Source: Thermoplasmata archaeon
Lineage (GTDB): Archaea; Thermoplasmatota; Thermoplasmata; Lutacidiplasmatales; UBA184
Assembly (NCBI GenBank): GCA_021816865.1
Contig: JAKAWX010000004.1
Location: 1-64,000 of the forward strand
Direction of reading: 5' to 3'
DNA: 64,000 nucleotides
The first letter of the stretch is position 1. Each line of letters begins with the position of its first letter. This document shows, one piece after another, positions 24,152 to 32,932 of this stretch. Below the pieces are notes generated by a model, which had not been told where the DNA came from, ran no database searches, and saw only the letters and a list, made by a program, of their open reading frames with translations. Position numbers and translations under genes: made by a program.

Positions 24152-25363
24152 GTGCATCCTGGGGTACGGACCGAGGTGCTCGCGAACGACTGGCTTCCTC
24201 CCATCGCCATCGGGCGGCAACGCGAGGTCGACGAGGTGGTCCGGCGCCTCGACCCTCCGACCCCCCATGCTCCTCCACCGTGGGTGATCGGGGTCGCGGG
24301 TCCGAGCGGGGCCGGGAGTTCGACCGTCGCACGGAGGGCCGCCCGGGAGGTCGCCGACCGGCTGCGCGCGGCCCGTCCGGACGGGACGCCCCGCCTCGTC
24401 GACGTCCGTGCGGCGGCCCAGCGGGGCACGCACGGGGTCGCCTCGAGCCTCCTCCGTCGGCTCGACGACGGGTTCGACGGCCGGGGGTTCTCGACCGTCG
24501 AGATCCTCGCCGGCTTTCTCCGGCGCCTCCGACGGGACGCGCGTCCGGTGGTCCTCGTGCTCGACGACGCGCGGATCGGCGGACCCGACCTCGCCCCCAT
24601 CCTCCGTGCGGTCGCCGAGCCAGACCGCTTCCTGCCCGAAGGCGAGCACGGGCTTCCGCCGCTCTGGACGGTGGTCGCCGGCGCGGCGGAAGCGCTGTCG
24701 AGCCTCGCGGTCTCGCTCGGCGGGCGGTTCCCGTTCGACCCGTTCGTCTCGCTCGGCCCGTACGACGGGCCGACCCTCGAGGCGATCGTCCGCGACCGAG
24801 CCGACCGCGCGTTCGGGCGGCCGGCCCCCGCGGAGCTTATCGGCCGGATCGTCCGCCGGTCGGTCGAGGACGGTGGCAGCACGCGCCGGGCGCTCGACCT
24901 TCTGCGCCGCGAGCTGCTCGGACCCGGGCCGGGCCCGCCCGGTCCCGGGCTCCGTCATCTCCTCGGCGTTGGGGTCTCGGTCGAGCCTCGGGTCGTTCGA
25001 GCGATCGGGGTCGCCTCGGGGAAGGGTGCGGCCCGGCTCGGGGAGGTACGTCGCCTCGAGGCCGAGATCGCCCGGGCGCAGGGCCTCCGCCCGTTGCCCA
25101 CGACGACGCTCTGGCGTCGGATCGTCCGGCTCGAGCAGGCCGGTTACGTACGGCGGGAGATCCGTGCCGGCGGCCTCGGGGGCTCCCGATCCCTTCTGCG
25201 GGTGCTGACCCCGATCGACGAGTGGGTCATGGCGCCCCGCCCTCGGGAAACTCTTCGAGGGTACGAACGGTGGAGCGAGGGCGAACCGTGGCGGGCGGAG
25301 GGCCCGTCGGGGCCGATTCGTCCCGGCGCGGGCCCCCCTCCGAGCGACGACGGAGCTGACTAG
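24152..25363 (+). CDS. Orc1/Cdc6-family protein with a degenerate ATP site
   Basis: A 403-aa homologue of the archaeal replication initiator. Family features are kept: LPPIAIGRQREVDEVVRRL (15-33), FSTVEILAGFLRRLRRDA (113-130), AIVRDRADRAF (211-221) and the sensor-2 region GGSTRRALDLLRR (241-253). A winged helix (about 275-375) contains LPTTTLWRRIVRLEQAGYV. The Walker A motif reads GPSGAGSST (50-58), so the invariant lysine is serine, and Walker B reads VLVLDDA instead of DE. ATP hydrolysis is therefore unlikely. It starts at GTG 24152, probably leaderless. The last 137 bp overlap Hel308 on the other strand. It may be a DNA-binding paralogue or regulator rather than the main initiator. Confidence 0.85.
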   Translation: MHPGVRTEVLANDWLPPIAIGRQREVDEVVRRLDPPTPHAPPPWVIGVAGPSGAGSSTVARRAAREVADRLRAARPDGTPRLVDVRAAAQRGTHGVASSLLRRLDDGFDGRGFSTVEILAGFLRRLRRDARPVVLVLDDARIGGPDLAPILRAVAEPDRFLPEGEHGLPPLWTVVAGAAEALSSLAVSLGGRFPFDPFVSLGPYDGPTLEAIVRDRADRAFGRPAPAELIGRIVRRSVEDGGSTRRALDLLRRELLGPGPGPPGPGLRHLLGVGVSVEPRVVRAIGVASGKGAARLGEVRRLEAEIARAQGLRPLPTTTLWRRIVRLEQAGYVRREIRAGGLGGSRSLLRVLTPIDEWVMAPRPRETLRGYERWSEGEPWRAEGPSGPIRPGAGPPPSDDGAD

Positions 25364-27524
25364 CGACCATCTCGGCGAGCTTGCGCGAGCGCAGCGCCTG
25401 TTCGATCCGGTCGATCGGCGCTTGGCGCAGCGATTCCCGGTCGGCGTAGCCGGCCCGGTAGAGCAGGCGCGCGCGAACCCGTCCGATCCCCCGAAGGCGA
25501 ACGAGGTCGAGGAGCTCCTCCTTCACGCCGTAGCGCACGCGCAACGAGAGGTCGTCGATCGGACGCCCGAGCCGGCGCTGGAACGCCATCGAGAGCCGGC
25601 TCGCGCCGAAGAGAAGCCACTCCGCGTCCTCAACCTTCGTCCGGAGGTCGCCGGCGCCGATGCCGAAGCGTTTCGTGATCTCGAGGATCGGCTCTTCGGC
25701 GATCCACTGCTCGAGCACCGTGGCCGTCTTGAGGGTCGCGAGGAAGACCTCGATGTCGAGGTCGAGCGGCGCCTCCTCGGGTTTCACGAGCAGCTCCTCC
25801 GCCTCGTCCGTGTACCGCGCGAGGAGGTCCGGCTCCTCGCCCCGACGCAAGAAGAGCGGAGGGAGGTCGGGGGTCGCCGCGACCGCCGCGAGGAGCGGGA
25901 AGGGGCCGACGCCGATCGGCGCCCGCTCGAGGGCCTGCTTGAGGACGATCGCGCTCAACGGGTCGAGGTAGAGCTCGCTCGTGAGCTGTCCGAACCGCGT
26001 CGCCCGGAGCTCCCGGCCGACGTCGAGGAGCCCGTTCTCCTCGAGGAATCGGCGGACCGAGCCGAACTTGTGGCGGAGCTCGGAGAGCGGGAGGGTCTGG
26101 CCGTAGAACGTCGACCCGAAGAACGATTCGAGGCTCTCCTCGTCCGAGACCGCCCGGCTCGCGACCAGCGCGAGCAAGTGCATCCGCAGCGCCGGCTCGG
26201 CCGCGAGCCGGCTCTCGATCGGCTCGGGCGGGGCGGAGAGGTAGCGGTCGAGGAGACGGTCCTCGTCGTCCGGGCTGCGGGCGATCAGGAGCGCTTCCCC
26301 GACCGGGTCGTAGCGGGGGCGGCCGGCGCGTCCGAGCATCTGGTGGACCTCGGTCGCCGGGATCGGGGCCTGCATCCCGAGCCGGTCGTCGTAGCGGCTC
26401 GTGTCGCGCACGATCACCCGGCGGGCGGGCAGGTTGATCCCCGCGGCGAGCGTCGGGGTCGCCACGAGCGCCTTGAGGGTGCGATCCCGGAACGCGCGCT
26501 CGACGACCCGGCGCTCGGGGTTCGTAAGCGAGGCGTTGTGGAACGCGACCCCGTAGGGCATCAATCCCGAGAGCCGACGGATCCCCTCGGTCTCCTCGTC
26601 GGAGACGTTCAGGAGCTCGGTCGCGGCGGCCCGCGCGCGGACGAGCTCGTCGGCGGTGAGGAGGGCGCGGACCGTGTGGGTGAGAGACTCGGCGGTCTGC
26701 TCGCTCGCCCGCCGGCTGTTGACGAAGACGAGCGCCTGTCCGCCGTCCTGGACGACGGTGCGCACGAGCCGGGGAACCGGCTCCCCCGGTCCGCCGACCT
26801 CGGTGACCGAGAGGTCGGTGAACGTGACCCGGCCGTCGCGGTAGACGCCCAGTTTGAGGGGGACCGGTCGGTAGGAGCTCGCGATGTGCCGCGCGCCCAG
26901 CCAGGCGGCGACCTCTTCGGAGTTGCGGACGGTCGCGGAGAGCGCGACGATCTGGAGATCCGGGTAGGCGCGACGCAGTCGCGTCAGGCTCACCTCGAGG
27001 GTCGGACCGCGGTCCGGGTCGCGCATGAGGTGAACTTCGTCCGCGACCACGACGCCCAGCCGGTCGAGCCAGGGACTTCCGCGCCGCAGAAGGCCGTCCG
27101 CCTTCTCGCTCGTCGCGACGAGCACGTCGAGCGTTTCGAGCTTGTCGGCCGTGAGGTCGAAGTCCCCGATCGAGATCCCGACCTTGAGCCCGAGCTCCTC
27201 GAACTTCGCGAGCTCCTCCGCCTTCTCGTGCGCGAGCGCTCTCAGCGGGACGAGGTAGAGCCCCGTCCGCCCCGCGCGTGCGGCGCGCAGGAGGGCGAGG
27301 TAGGCGACCAGCGACTTCCCGCTCGCGGTCGGGCAGGCGAGGAGCAGGTTCTCGCCCGCGAGGACCGGGCCGACCGCCATCGCCTGGGGCGGGTAGAGCG
27401 AGGAGATCCCGTCCTTTTCGAGGATCCGACGCCACTCGGGGTCGATGGCGGTCTCGGCGAGCGGCACCGGCGCGGCCGGCTCTACGAGGTCGACCGGCGC
27501 GCTCGTCGGGGCCCGTTTCGGCAC
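25227..27524 (-). CDS. hel308: Hel308-type ATP-dependent DNA helicase
   Basis: A 765-aa superfamily-2 3'-5' helicase involved in replication-fork repair. Motifs in order are: Q-motif region LYPPQAMAVGP, Walker A CPTASGKSL (64-72), motif II DEVHLM, motif III ALSATVRN, motif IV/V TPTLAAGINLPARRVIV and motif VI QMLGRAGRPRYD. The winged-helix and ratchet domains follow, and the helix-hairpin-helix RLRGIGRVRARLLYRAGY lies near 690. The C-terminal 50 residues are low-complexity and overlap the Orc1-like gene. It is convergent with that gene and 22 bp downstream of the acyl-CoA dehydrogenase gene. Confidence 0.94.
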   Translation of the reverse strand: MPKRAPTSAPVDLVEPAAPVPLAETAIDPEWRRILEKDGISSLYPPQAMAVGPVLAGENLLLACPTASGKSLVAYLALLRAARAGRTGLYLVPLRALAHEKAEELAKFEELGLKVGISIGDFDLTADKLETLDVLVATSEKADGLLRRGSPWLDRLGVVVADEVHLMRDPDRGPTLEVSLTRLRRAYPDLQIVALSATVRNSEEVAAWLGARHIASSYRPVPLKLGVYRDGRVTFTDLSVTEVGGPGEPVPRLVRTVVQDGGQALVFVNSRRASEQTAESLTHTVRALLTADELVRARAAATELLNVSDEETEGIRRLSGLMPYGVAFHNASLTNPERRVVERAFRDRTLKALVATPTLAAGINLPARRVIVRDTSRYDDRLGMQAPIPATEVHQMLGRAGRPRYDPVGEALLIARSPDDEDRLLDRYLSAPPEPIESRLAAEPALRMHLLALVASRAVSDEESLESFFGSTFYGQTLPLSELRHKFGSVRRFLEENGLLDVGRELRATRFGQLTSELYLDPLSAIVLKQALERAPIGVGPFPLLAAVAATPDLPPLFLRRGEEPDLLARYTDEAEELLVKPEEAPLDLDIEVFLATLKTATVLEQWIAEEPILEITKRFGIGAGDLRTKVEDAEWLLFGASRLSMAFQRRLGRPIDDLSLRVRYGVKEELLDLVRLRGIGRVRARLLYRAGYADRESLRQAPIDRIEQALRSRKLAEMVASQLRRRSEGGPRRDESAPTGPPPATVRPRSTVRTLEEFPEGGAP

Positions 27525-27546
27525 GACGACTCCGAGCCGCGACCGC

Positions 27547-28683
27547 CTATAGGTTCGAGGTCGGTCGGCCGCCGAGCAACCCGCGAGCGAGGATCAGTTC
27601 CTGGATCTCGGTCGTCCCTTCGACGATGGGGAAGACGCGGGCATCGCGCCAGAGGCGCTCGGCGGTCGCCCCCGCGCGGGCTCCGGGGGGGCCCGCGACG
27701 CTCACCCCCGTCGACGCGATCGAGACCGCGGCGTGGGACGCGACGAGCTTGGCGACCGACGCGGCCTCGACGTAGGGGCGACCGGCGTCCTTCAGCTCGG
27801 CGGCCCGCGCGACCAGCGCCTCGGCCGACGCGAGGCGGGCGTACGCTCGGGCGAGCTCGCCGCGGGCCCACTCGGCGTCCGCCGCGCGGACCGACCGCAG
27901 GAGTTCCTCGAACGCGGCGCGGGCGACGCCGAGCGCGCAACTCGCGATCCCCACGCGACCGGCCGTAAGCGACTCGAGGGCGATCCGCAGGCCCTCCCCT
28001 TCCGGCCCCAGGAGGCTCTCGGGAGGCAGCGTCGCCCCGTCCAGGACGAGCTCGGTCGTCTCGCTTCCGCGAAGGCCGAGCTTGTCGAGACGCTGGGCGA
28101 CGGAGAACCCCGGCGTGCCGGAAGGGACGATGAACGCCGAGATCCCCTTCGGCCCGAGCGCGGGGTCGCGTGTCGCGAAGACAAGGACCGTGCCCGCGCC
28201 CGCCGCGTTCGAGGTGAACATCTTCGTTCCCTTGAGCCGGAACCCCTCCGCCCGCCGCTCGTACCGAGTCGAGAGCCGGGCCGCGTCGGACCCTACGCCC
28301 GGTTCCGTGAGGCCGAACGCGCCGACCCGGTCGCCGCGGGCGAGCGGTCGGAGGTGCGTCTCCTTCTGCCCGTCGGTCCCCCACCGTAGGATCGGGTGGG
28401 CGCAGACCGCGAGATGGACCGAGAGGAGGACCGCGACGGCGGCGCTCCCGCGCGCGAGCTCTTCGAGCACGGCGGAGAGAACTCGGGTGTCCCCACCGAC
28501 GCCGTCCCAGGCCTCCGGGACCCCGAGCCCGAGGAACCGCTCCCGCGCGAGGCTCCGTACGACCTCGTCCGGGACCCGGTCCTCCCGGTCGATCGCGCTC
28601 GCGAGCGGGGCTAAGTGGCGTTCGGTGAAGGCCCGGGCTCGTGCCCTCCACTCCCCGGGGGGTTCGGGCGGTTCGGGCGCCAC
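27547..28683 (-). CDS. Acyl-CoA dehydrogenase
   Basis: A 378-aa flavoenzyme that oxidises an acyl-CoA to the enoyl-CoA and passes electrons to ETF. Start GTG 28683 gives APEPPEPPGEWRARARAF and lies 23-29 nt from a TTAAG box, so it is probably leaderless; upstream codons would cross the promoter. The FAD-contact motif AFGLTEPGVGSDAA and the substrate region MFTSNAAGAGTVLVFA are present. The C-terminal VEGTTEIQELILAR contains the usual catalytic-base glutamate. Whether the substrate is short-chain or branched cannot be told. Confidence 0.9.
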   Translation of the reverse strand: MAPEPPEPPGEWRARARAFTERHLAPLASAIDREDRVPDEVVRSLARERFLGLGVPEAWDGVGGDTRVLSAVLEELARGSAAVAVLLSVHLAVCAHPILRWGTDGQKETHLRPLARGDRVGAFGLTEPGVGSDAARLSTRYERRAEGFRLKGTKMFTSNAAGAGTVLVFATRDPALGPKGISAFIVPSGTPGFSVAQRLDKLGLRGSETTELVLDGATLPPESLLGPEGEGLRIALESLTAGRVGIASCALGVARAAFEELLRSVRAADAEWARGELARAYARLASAEALVARAAELKDAGRPYVEAASVAKLVASHAAVSIASTGVSVAGPPGARAGATAERLWRDARVFPIVEGTTEIQELILARGLLGGRPTSNL

Positions 28684-28705
28684 GACGCGGGCAGGCCGAC
28701 GAACC

Positions 28706-28712
28706 CTTAATG
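28706..28712. promoter_or_regulatory. Divergent promoter, acyl-CoA dehydrogenase / NFACT
   Basis: CTTAATG on the plus strand is CATTAAG on the minus strand. It is spaced 23-29 nt from GTG 28683 and 27-33 nt from GTG 28739. Both directions fit an archaeal TATA element. Confidence 0.4.
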
Positions 28713-28753
28713 CTCGCCTCCGGTCGCGGACTGCGGCGGTGGTCGAGGTGTCG

Positions 28754-30658
28754 ATGCCGAACGGACCGACCCCGAAGGACCGATTCACGGCCCTGGACAC
28801 CCTCGCCCTCGTCCGCGAGCTCCGGGCTCTCGCCGGCGCCCGCGTCGACAAGGTGTTCGACCTCCCGGGCGCCGGCTGGTCGATCGCCCTGCGGGTGCCG
28901 GGCGAGTCGAAGCGAGAGCTCGTGCTCGTCCCGGGCCGCTACGCCGCGCTGTTGCGCGACGTCCCGAGCCACCTCCCGGAGCTGGGTGCGTTCGCCCGCG
29001 ACCTGCGTCGGCTCCTCACCGGGGCCGCGATCCGGTCGGTCGCAGACCCTCAGGGGGAGCGGCTCCTAGAGGTCGGCTTCGGCCGCCACGACGAGCGGGA
29101 GGCGCTCCTGCTCGTCGTCGAGATGTTCGGCCGTGGCAATCTCCTCGTCGTGGGGGACGGGAAGATCCTGGCGGTCGCCCAGCCGCGTCAGTGGGCCCAC
29201 CGCTCCGTCCGGATCGGCGTGGCCTACGTTCGGCCGCCCCAGCGCGTCGACCCGTGGTCGCTCGGGTCCCGCGAGCTCGCCGCCGAGCTCGCCGCCTCGC
29301 GGACCGACCTCGCGAGCACCCTCGCCGCCCGCCTCGCGCTCGGCGGCCCGGTCGCCGAGGAGCTGATCGCCCGCGTGGGGGCGAGCGGCGCGGACCCCGC
29401 CTCGTTGAAGTCGGAGGAGCTCGGAGGAAAGTTCCACGCGGCGATGGCGAAGCTCCTCGAGGAGGTCGGGGGGACCCCGACCGGTTACCTCGTGCGGCGG
29501 GAAGGCACGGTCGTCGACGCGACCCCGTACCTCTCCCGCCGATGGGACGGCCTCCCCGACGCGGTGCGGGAGACCCGAGCGACGTTCTCCGAGGCCGCGA
29601 GCGCCTACTTCTCGACCCTCGTGCCCGTCGTTCGACCGCCCGAGGTCGTCGCCGCCGAGAAGGCCCGCCGCGACCTCGAGCACCTTGCCGACCGCCAGCG
29701 GGTCGCGGTCGAGGAGCTCGGCCGGGCGATCGCTGACCTCAAGGCGCAGGCCGAGACGATCTTCGCGCACTATCCCGCCGCCGAGTCGGAGGTCGAGCGC
29801 CGTCGGGCCGAGGCGAAGCGCGGCGACCGGTCGGAGGTCCATCTCGGTCCGCGGACGGTCTCCCTCTACCTGGACCGTTCGCCCCGCGAGTCGGCGCAGG
29901 AGCTCTACGCGGAGGCGAAGCGACTCGAGGCGAAGCTCGCGGGGGCTCGGGCCGCGTTGGCGGAGACGGAGGAAAAACAGCTCCCGGGCCGGACCCCGGC
30001 CGGCGCGACCGCCGCCCGGCCCCATGGGGTCGGGGACCCCAAGCGGGCGACCCATTGGTTCGAGCGGCACCGCTGGTTCGTGAGCTCCGAGGGGGCGATC
30101 GTCGTCGGCGGCCGGGACGCGGGTTCGAACGACCTCCTCGTCCGGCGCCACCTCAAGGACGGGGACGTCTACCTCCACGCGGACATCCAGGGCGCGGCGA
30201 GCGTCATCGTGAAGCATCCGGACCCGGGCGCACCGCCGGTGACCGAGCTCACCCTGCGCGAAGCCGGCCAGTGGGCCGTTGCGTTCTCGAAGGCGTGGAG
30301 GGCCGGCCTCGCCTCCGCCTCGGCGTTCTGGGTCCACCCGGACCAGGTGTCGAAGCAGGGGGCGAGCGGGGAGTTCGTCGCCCGGGGCGCGTGGGTCATC
30401 CACGGGACGAAGCACGTGATGGACGACCTGCCCACCGAGGTCGGGATCGGGACGATCGATTACCGGGGGGCGGCGCTCTGGACGGTGGCCCCGCCCTCCG
30501 CGCTGCGGTCCCGGGGCACGGTGCGCTTTCTCCTCACTCCTGGCCCCGAGCGCGAGCGCGCCGAGCGGGAGGTCGAACTCGCCCGGGAGCTCGGGATCTC
30601 CCGGTCGCTCCTCCAGACGCTCCTGCCCGCCGGCGGGCTCTCGGTGCGCCGGACGTAG
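28754..30658 (+). CDS. rqcH: NFACT family protein (RqcH/Rqc2 homologue)
   Basis: A 634-aa ribosome-associated quality-control factor. In relatives it binds the large subunit with a stalled peptidyl-tRNA and adds C-terminal alanine tails. The NFACT-N domain spans about 1-270 (FTALDTLALVRELRAL, MFGRGNLLVVGDG). A charged coiled coil spans about 290-420, and the NFACT-R/DUF814 domain about 430-550 (HRWFVSSEGAIVVGGRDAGS, HLKDGDVYLHADIQGAAS, QVSKQGASGEF). GTG 28739, five codons upstream, matches leaderless spacing and is an alternative start. The 3' end overlaps the convergent HVO_0476-like gene by 199 bp. Confidence 0.9.
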   Translation: MPNGPTPKDRFTALDTLALVRELRALAGARVDKVFDLPGAGWSIALRVPGESKRELVLVPGRYAALLRDVPSHLPELGAFARDLRRLLTGAAIRSVADPQGERLLEVGFGRHDEREALLLVVEMFGRGNLLVVGDGKILAVAQPRQWAHRSVRIGVAYVRPPQRVDPWSLGSRELAAELAASRTDLASTLAARLALGGPVAEELIARVGASGADPASLKSEELGGKFHAAMAKLLEEVGGTPTGYLVRREGTVVDATPYLSRRWDGLPDAVRETRATFSEAASAYFSTLVPVVRPPEVVAAEKARRDLEHLADRQRVAVEELGRAIADLKAQAETIFAHYPAAESEVERRRAEAKRGDRSEVHLGPRTVSLYLDRSPRESAQELYAEAKRLEAKLAGARAALAETEEKQLPGRTPAGATAARPHGVGDPKRATHWFERHRWFVSSEGAIVVGGRDAGSNDLLVRRHLKDGDVYLHADIQGAASVIVKHPDPGAPPVTELTLREAGQWAVAFSKAWRAGLASASAFWVHPDQVSKQGASGEFVARGAWVIHGTKHVMDDLPTEVGIGTIDYRGAALWTVAPPSALRSRGTVRFLLTPGPERERAEREVELARELGISRSLLQTLLPAGGLSVRRT

Positions 30659-31290
30659 ACCCGTTGGACCTCGGCGGCCGTGAACCGGTCGCCGGCGCGA
30701 CGCCAGGTGTGCCCGCGCGCCCGCAACGCGACGATCCTCAGCGACCCGCCCGATAGCCCCAGCGGTTCCCCGACGGCGACCTCGGTCTCGGGGGGCAGGA
30801 CGATCCGCGTCGCCTCGGTGCGCCGTCCGCCCGTGATCGAGACCCGGAGGACCGCCCCGACGTCCGGCGTTACCCAGAGGACCGAGACGTCGGGGGCCCC
30901 GGCCCAACGGACCCGCTCCTTTCGCGTCGTGTCGATCCGGTGGATCTTCATGGGGGGGACGGAGCCGGGAACGACCTCGCCGACCGCGAGCCGCGCGCCG
31001 GCCGGTACGGCCAACCGGGCGGGCCGGCTGGTCGCGCCGTCGGAGACGATGGTGCGGACCTCGACCGGCGGCGGCGATACCTCCTCGAACGGATGGGTGA
31101 AGCGGCAGACGCGGCAGCGCGCGACCCCCCGGACCCGGCCGGTCGCGGCGTCGCTGCGCGGGTCGAGGCGAAGGATCCGGTGCCCGGTGCGCTCTCCGCA
31201 GTTCTCGCAGAAGAGCCCGGCGGCGAGGAGCCGGGGCGTCGGGGAGCCCTCGCCCTCCTCCTCGTTCGAGGTCGGTTCCGGGTCGCTCAT
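30460..31290 (-). CDS. HVO_0476-like zinc-finger protein with a long C-terminal tail
   Basis: A 276-aa archaeal protein of the HVO_0476 type. An N-terminal zinc ribbon CENCGERTGHRILRLD...CRVCRF lies at about 28-65. A beta-rich domain (about 75-215) follows, with VGEVVPGSVPPMKIHRIDT, and the conserved core ends RFTAAEVQRVYVRR. Relatives are about 200 aa. The last 60 residues are Arg/Ser-rich and arise where the gene runs 199 bp into the convergent NFACT gene, so the tail may not be conserved. The function is unknown. ATG 31290 lies 24-33 nt from a CATAAG box. Confidence 0.75.
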   Translation of the reverse strand: MSDPEPTSNEEEGEGSPTPRLLAAGLFCENCGERTGHRILRLDPRSDAATGRVRGVARCRVCRFTHPFEEVSPPPVEVRTIVSDGATSRPARLAVPAGARLAVGEVVPGSVPPMKIHRIDTTRKERVRWAGAPDVSVLWVTPDVGAVLRVSITGGRRTEATRIVLPPETEVAVGEPLGLSGGSLRIVALRARGHTWRRAGDRFTAAEVQRVYVRRTESPPAGRSVWRSDREIPSSRASSTSRSARSRSGPGVRRKRTVPRDRSAEGGATVQSAAPR

Positions 31291-31397
31291 CGGGACCGGG
31301 ACGCGCGGCCGGGGGCTTATGGCTTGCCGGTCGGCCCCGAGCAAGGGGCAGGTGACGGACCGTCAACTTGATTTTGTCGGGCGCCCGCGCTCCGGGG

Positions 31398-32339
31398 ATG
31401 ACCGGTCCCGCGGAGGTGTCGTTCTGCGCCACGAACCTCAACACGCTCGACCGGTTGCCCGCGTCGCTCGACAGCATCGAGCGGATCGGCGTCGCGCTCG
31501 CGCGGCCGTTCGAGATCGTGGTCGCCGACGGCCCGAGCGACGACGGGGCCCGCGCGTACCTCAAGGAGCGCGCGGACCGCTCGGCGCACGTCCGCCTCGT
31601 GCCCCACACGGAGCGGAACCGCGGATACGGCCGTCGCCTCGCGTTCGAGGCGAGCGTCGGCGCGACGATCGTTCCGTTCGACACGTCGATCGCATACGGA
31701 AGCGAGTACGCGGAGCTCCTTCGCGCCTACCTCCGCCTCGCGACCGATCGGATGCTTTTCTCCGAGATCTGCGCGCTCCCCCGCTCCTCCGTCACCGCGG
31801 TGGGGGGCTGGCGGGACCTCGTCGGCGGTGAGGACATCGACCTTTACGCGCGGGCGATCCGACGCTTCGGCGTCATCGCCTACCCGACCGGCCGCGCCGG
31901 CTCGCAGTCCCGGCCGATGTCCGCGGTCGACCGCCAGATGCGCTACGTTCGGAGGTCGCGACTCGGCCGGGTCGCGCGGATGTACGCCGTCCAGCGCGAC
32001 CAGATCGTCGGGGCGAACTATCGCGTCCGCGACCTGATGGGGTTCAATCGGCGCAAGCCCTGGTTCGAACGCGTCGCGCTGCGCGGCTTCTTCACGCTCG
32101 CGTTCGTCGGTTCGCGCCTAGGCGCCCTGCGCCCGATCGACCTCGGCCGGAACAACTACCTTGTCTTCCGCGACGCCCTGCTCGAGTCGATCGTGCGGGC
32201 CGACTACCGGGCGCTCGACGTCGCGCTCGGTGCCCCGCTCCTCCTCCTCACCGCCGACGAGCGGGAGTACCTGAGCCGCGCGCTCCCCCGATGGGCCGAG
32301 TACGCGGCCGCCGAGCCCCCGATCCTCGGGCCGAAGTGA
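31398..32339 (+). CDS. Family-2 glycosyltransferase
   Basis: A 313-aa GT2 enzyme. It has an N-terminal nucleotide-sugar-binding fold VSFCATNLNTLDRLPASLDS with EIVVADGPSDDGARAYL (DGPSDDG is the usual DxSxDG region). Next are RGYGRRLAFEASVGA, the metal-site area VPFDTS, and the acceptor-side acidic motif GGWRDLVGGEDIDLYARA. The C-terminal half is more basic. No membrane helix is obvious. The sugar and acceptor are unknown; cell-surface glycan or glycolipid synthesis is likely by family. Confidence 0.85.
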   Translation: MTGPAEVSFCATNLNTLDRLPASLDSIERIGVALARPFEIVVADGPSDDGARAYLKERADRSAHVRLVPHTERNRGYGRRLAFEASVGATIVPFDTSIAYGSEYAELLRAYLRLATDRMLFSEICALPRSSVTAVGGWRDLVGGEDIDLYARAIRRFGVIAYPTGRAGSQSRPMSAVDRQMRYVRRSRLGRVARMYAVQRDQIVGANYRVRDLMGFNRRKPWFERVALRGFFTLAFVGSRLGALRPIDLGRNNYLVFRDALLESIVRADYRALDVALGAPLLLLTADEREYLSRALPRWAEYAAAEPPILGPK

Positions 32340-32383
32340 CGGACGGCCGCGCCTACCGCCGGACCGACGGGGCCGCGCCGGGG

Positions 32384-32492
32384 TGGGGCTGCCCGAATTT
32401 GAATCGGGGTCCCGGGCTCCCAAAGCCCGAAGGATGGACCAGTAGAGCGGACCGAGGCGCGTTCCTCGCGCCCGTAGCTACCCCACAGCCCC
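32384..32492 (-). tRNA. tRNA-Pro (anticodon TGG) with a D-loop insertion
   Basis: The acceptor is GGGGCTG (32492-32486) with CAGCCCC (32391-32385) and discriminator A at 32384; CCA is not encoded. The anticodon arm is CGGGC-TTTGGGA-GCCCG, anticodon TGG (32422-32420), and the T arm is CCCGA-TTCAAAT-TCGGG. The gene is 109 nt because about 31 extra nt follow GGGTAGCTA in the D loop; they include a GGCGCG-AGGAA-CGCGCC hairpin. The site is the same as in tRNA-Arg at 4-111. The gene starts 10 bp after the UPF0179 stop with no visible promoter, so it may be processed from the egsA-UPF0179 transcript. Confidence 0.9.
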
Positions 32493-32502
32493 GCATGTCC
32501 GG

Positions 32503-32931
32503 CTAGACCGCGTCGACCCGTTTCAACGTTCGGCCGATGCGGCATTCGACCGACGCGTCGTCCACGGCCTCGACCCGGTAGCGTTGCTTCGAGGGCAGCG
32601 ATGGCCCCGCGCACGCCCACCACGTCGGGCAGTCGAGCCGCCGGCACGGGTACCGTCCGACCTCGACCGAGCTCCCGACGATCGCCGAGCGCGTGTCGAC
32701 GACCAGCGACCGAGGCACCGGCTTCACCTCGACCACATGCGCCGCCGACTCCTGGAGGGCGCACGGGTGGGTGACCGAACGGACCTTCGTAACCGTGTAC
32801 CGGCGGCCGGGGTCGAGCGTGAGGCAGGCGTGCCGGTACGGGCACGTCCGGCAGACGGGACCCCCGCCCTCGTAGACGAACTCGAATCCCTCGCGCGCCT
32901 GGGAGATAGCGAGCAGCGTGATCTCGGCCAT
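32503..32931 (-). CDS. UPF0179 family protein
   Basis: A 142-aa archaeal protein of the UPF0179 family. It carries conserved cysteines CRTCPYRHAC (about 27-36), HPCALQE, and CRRLDCPTWWAC (about 95-106), which suggest a metal or iron-sulfur site. The function is unknown. The ATG lies 1 bp after the egsA stop, so the two form an operon, with tRNA-Pro immediately downstream. Confidence 0.85.
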   Translation of the reverse strand: MAEITLLAISQAREGFEFVYEGGGPVCRTCPYRHACLTLDPGRRYTVTKVRSVTHPCALQESAAHVVEVKPVPRSLVVDTRSAIVGSSVEVGRYPCRRLDCPTWWACAGPSLPSKQRYRVEAVDDASVECRIGRTLKRVDAV

Positions 32932-32932
32932 C

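Noticed and set aside
25422-27968. 848-residue frame opposite Hel308
   Set aside because: Repetitive Arg/Glu/Asp composition with no motifs; Hel308 on the minus strand has all helicase motifs.
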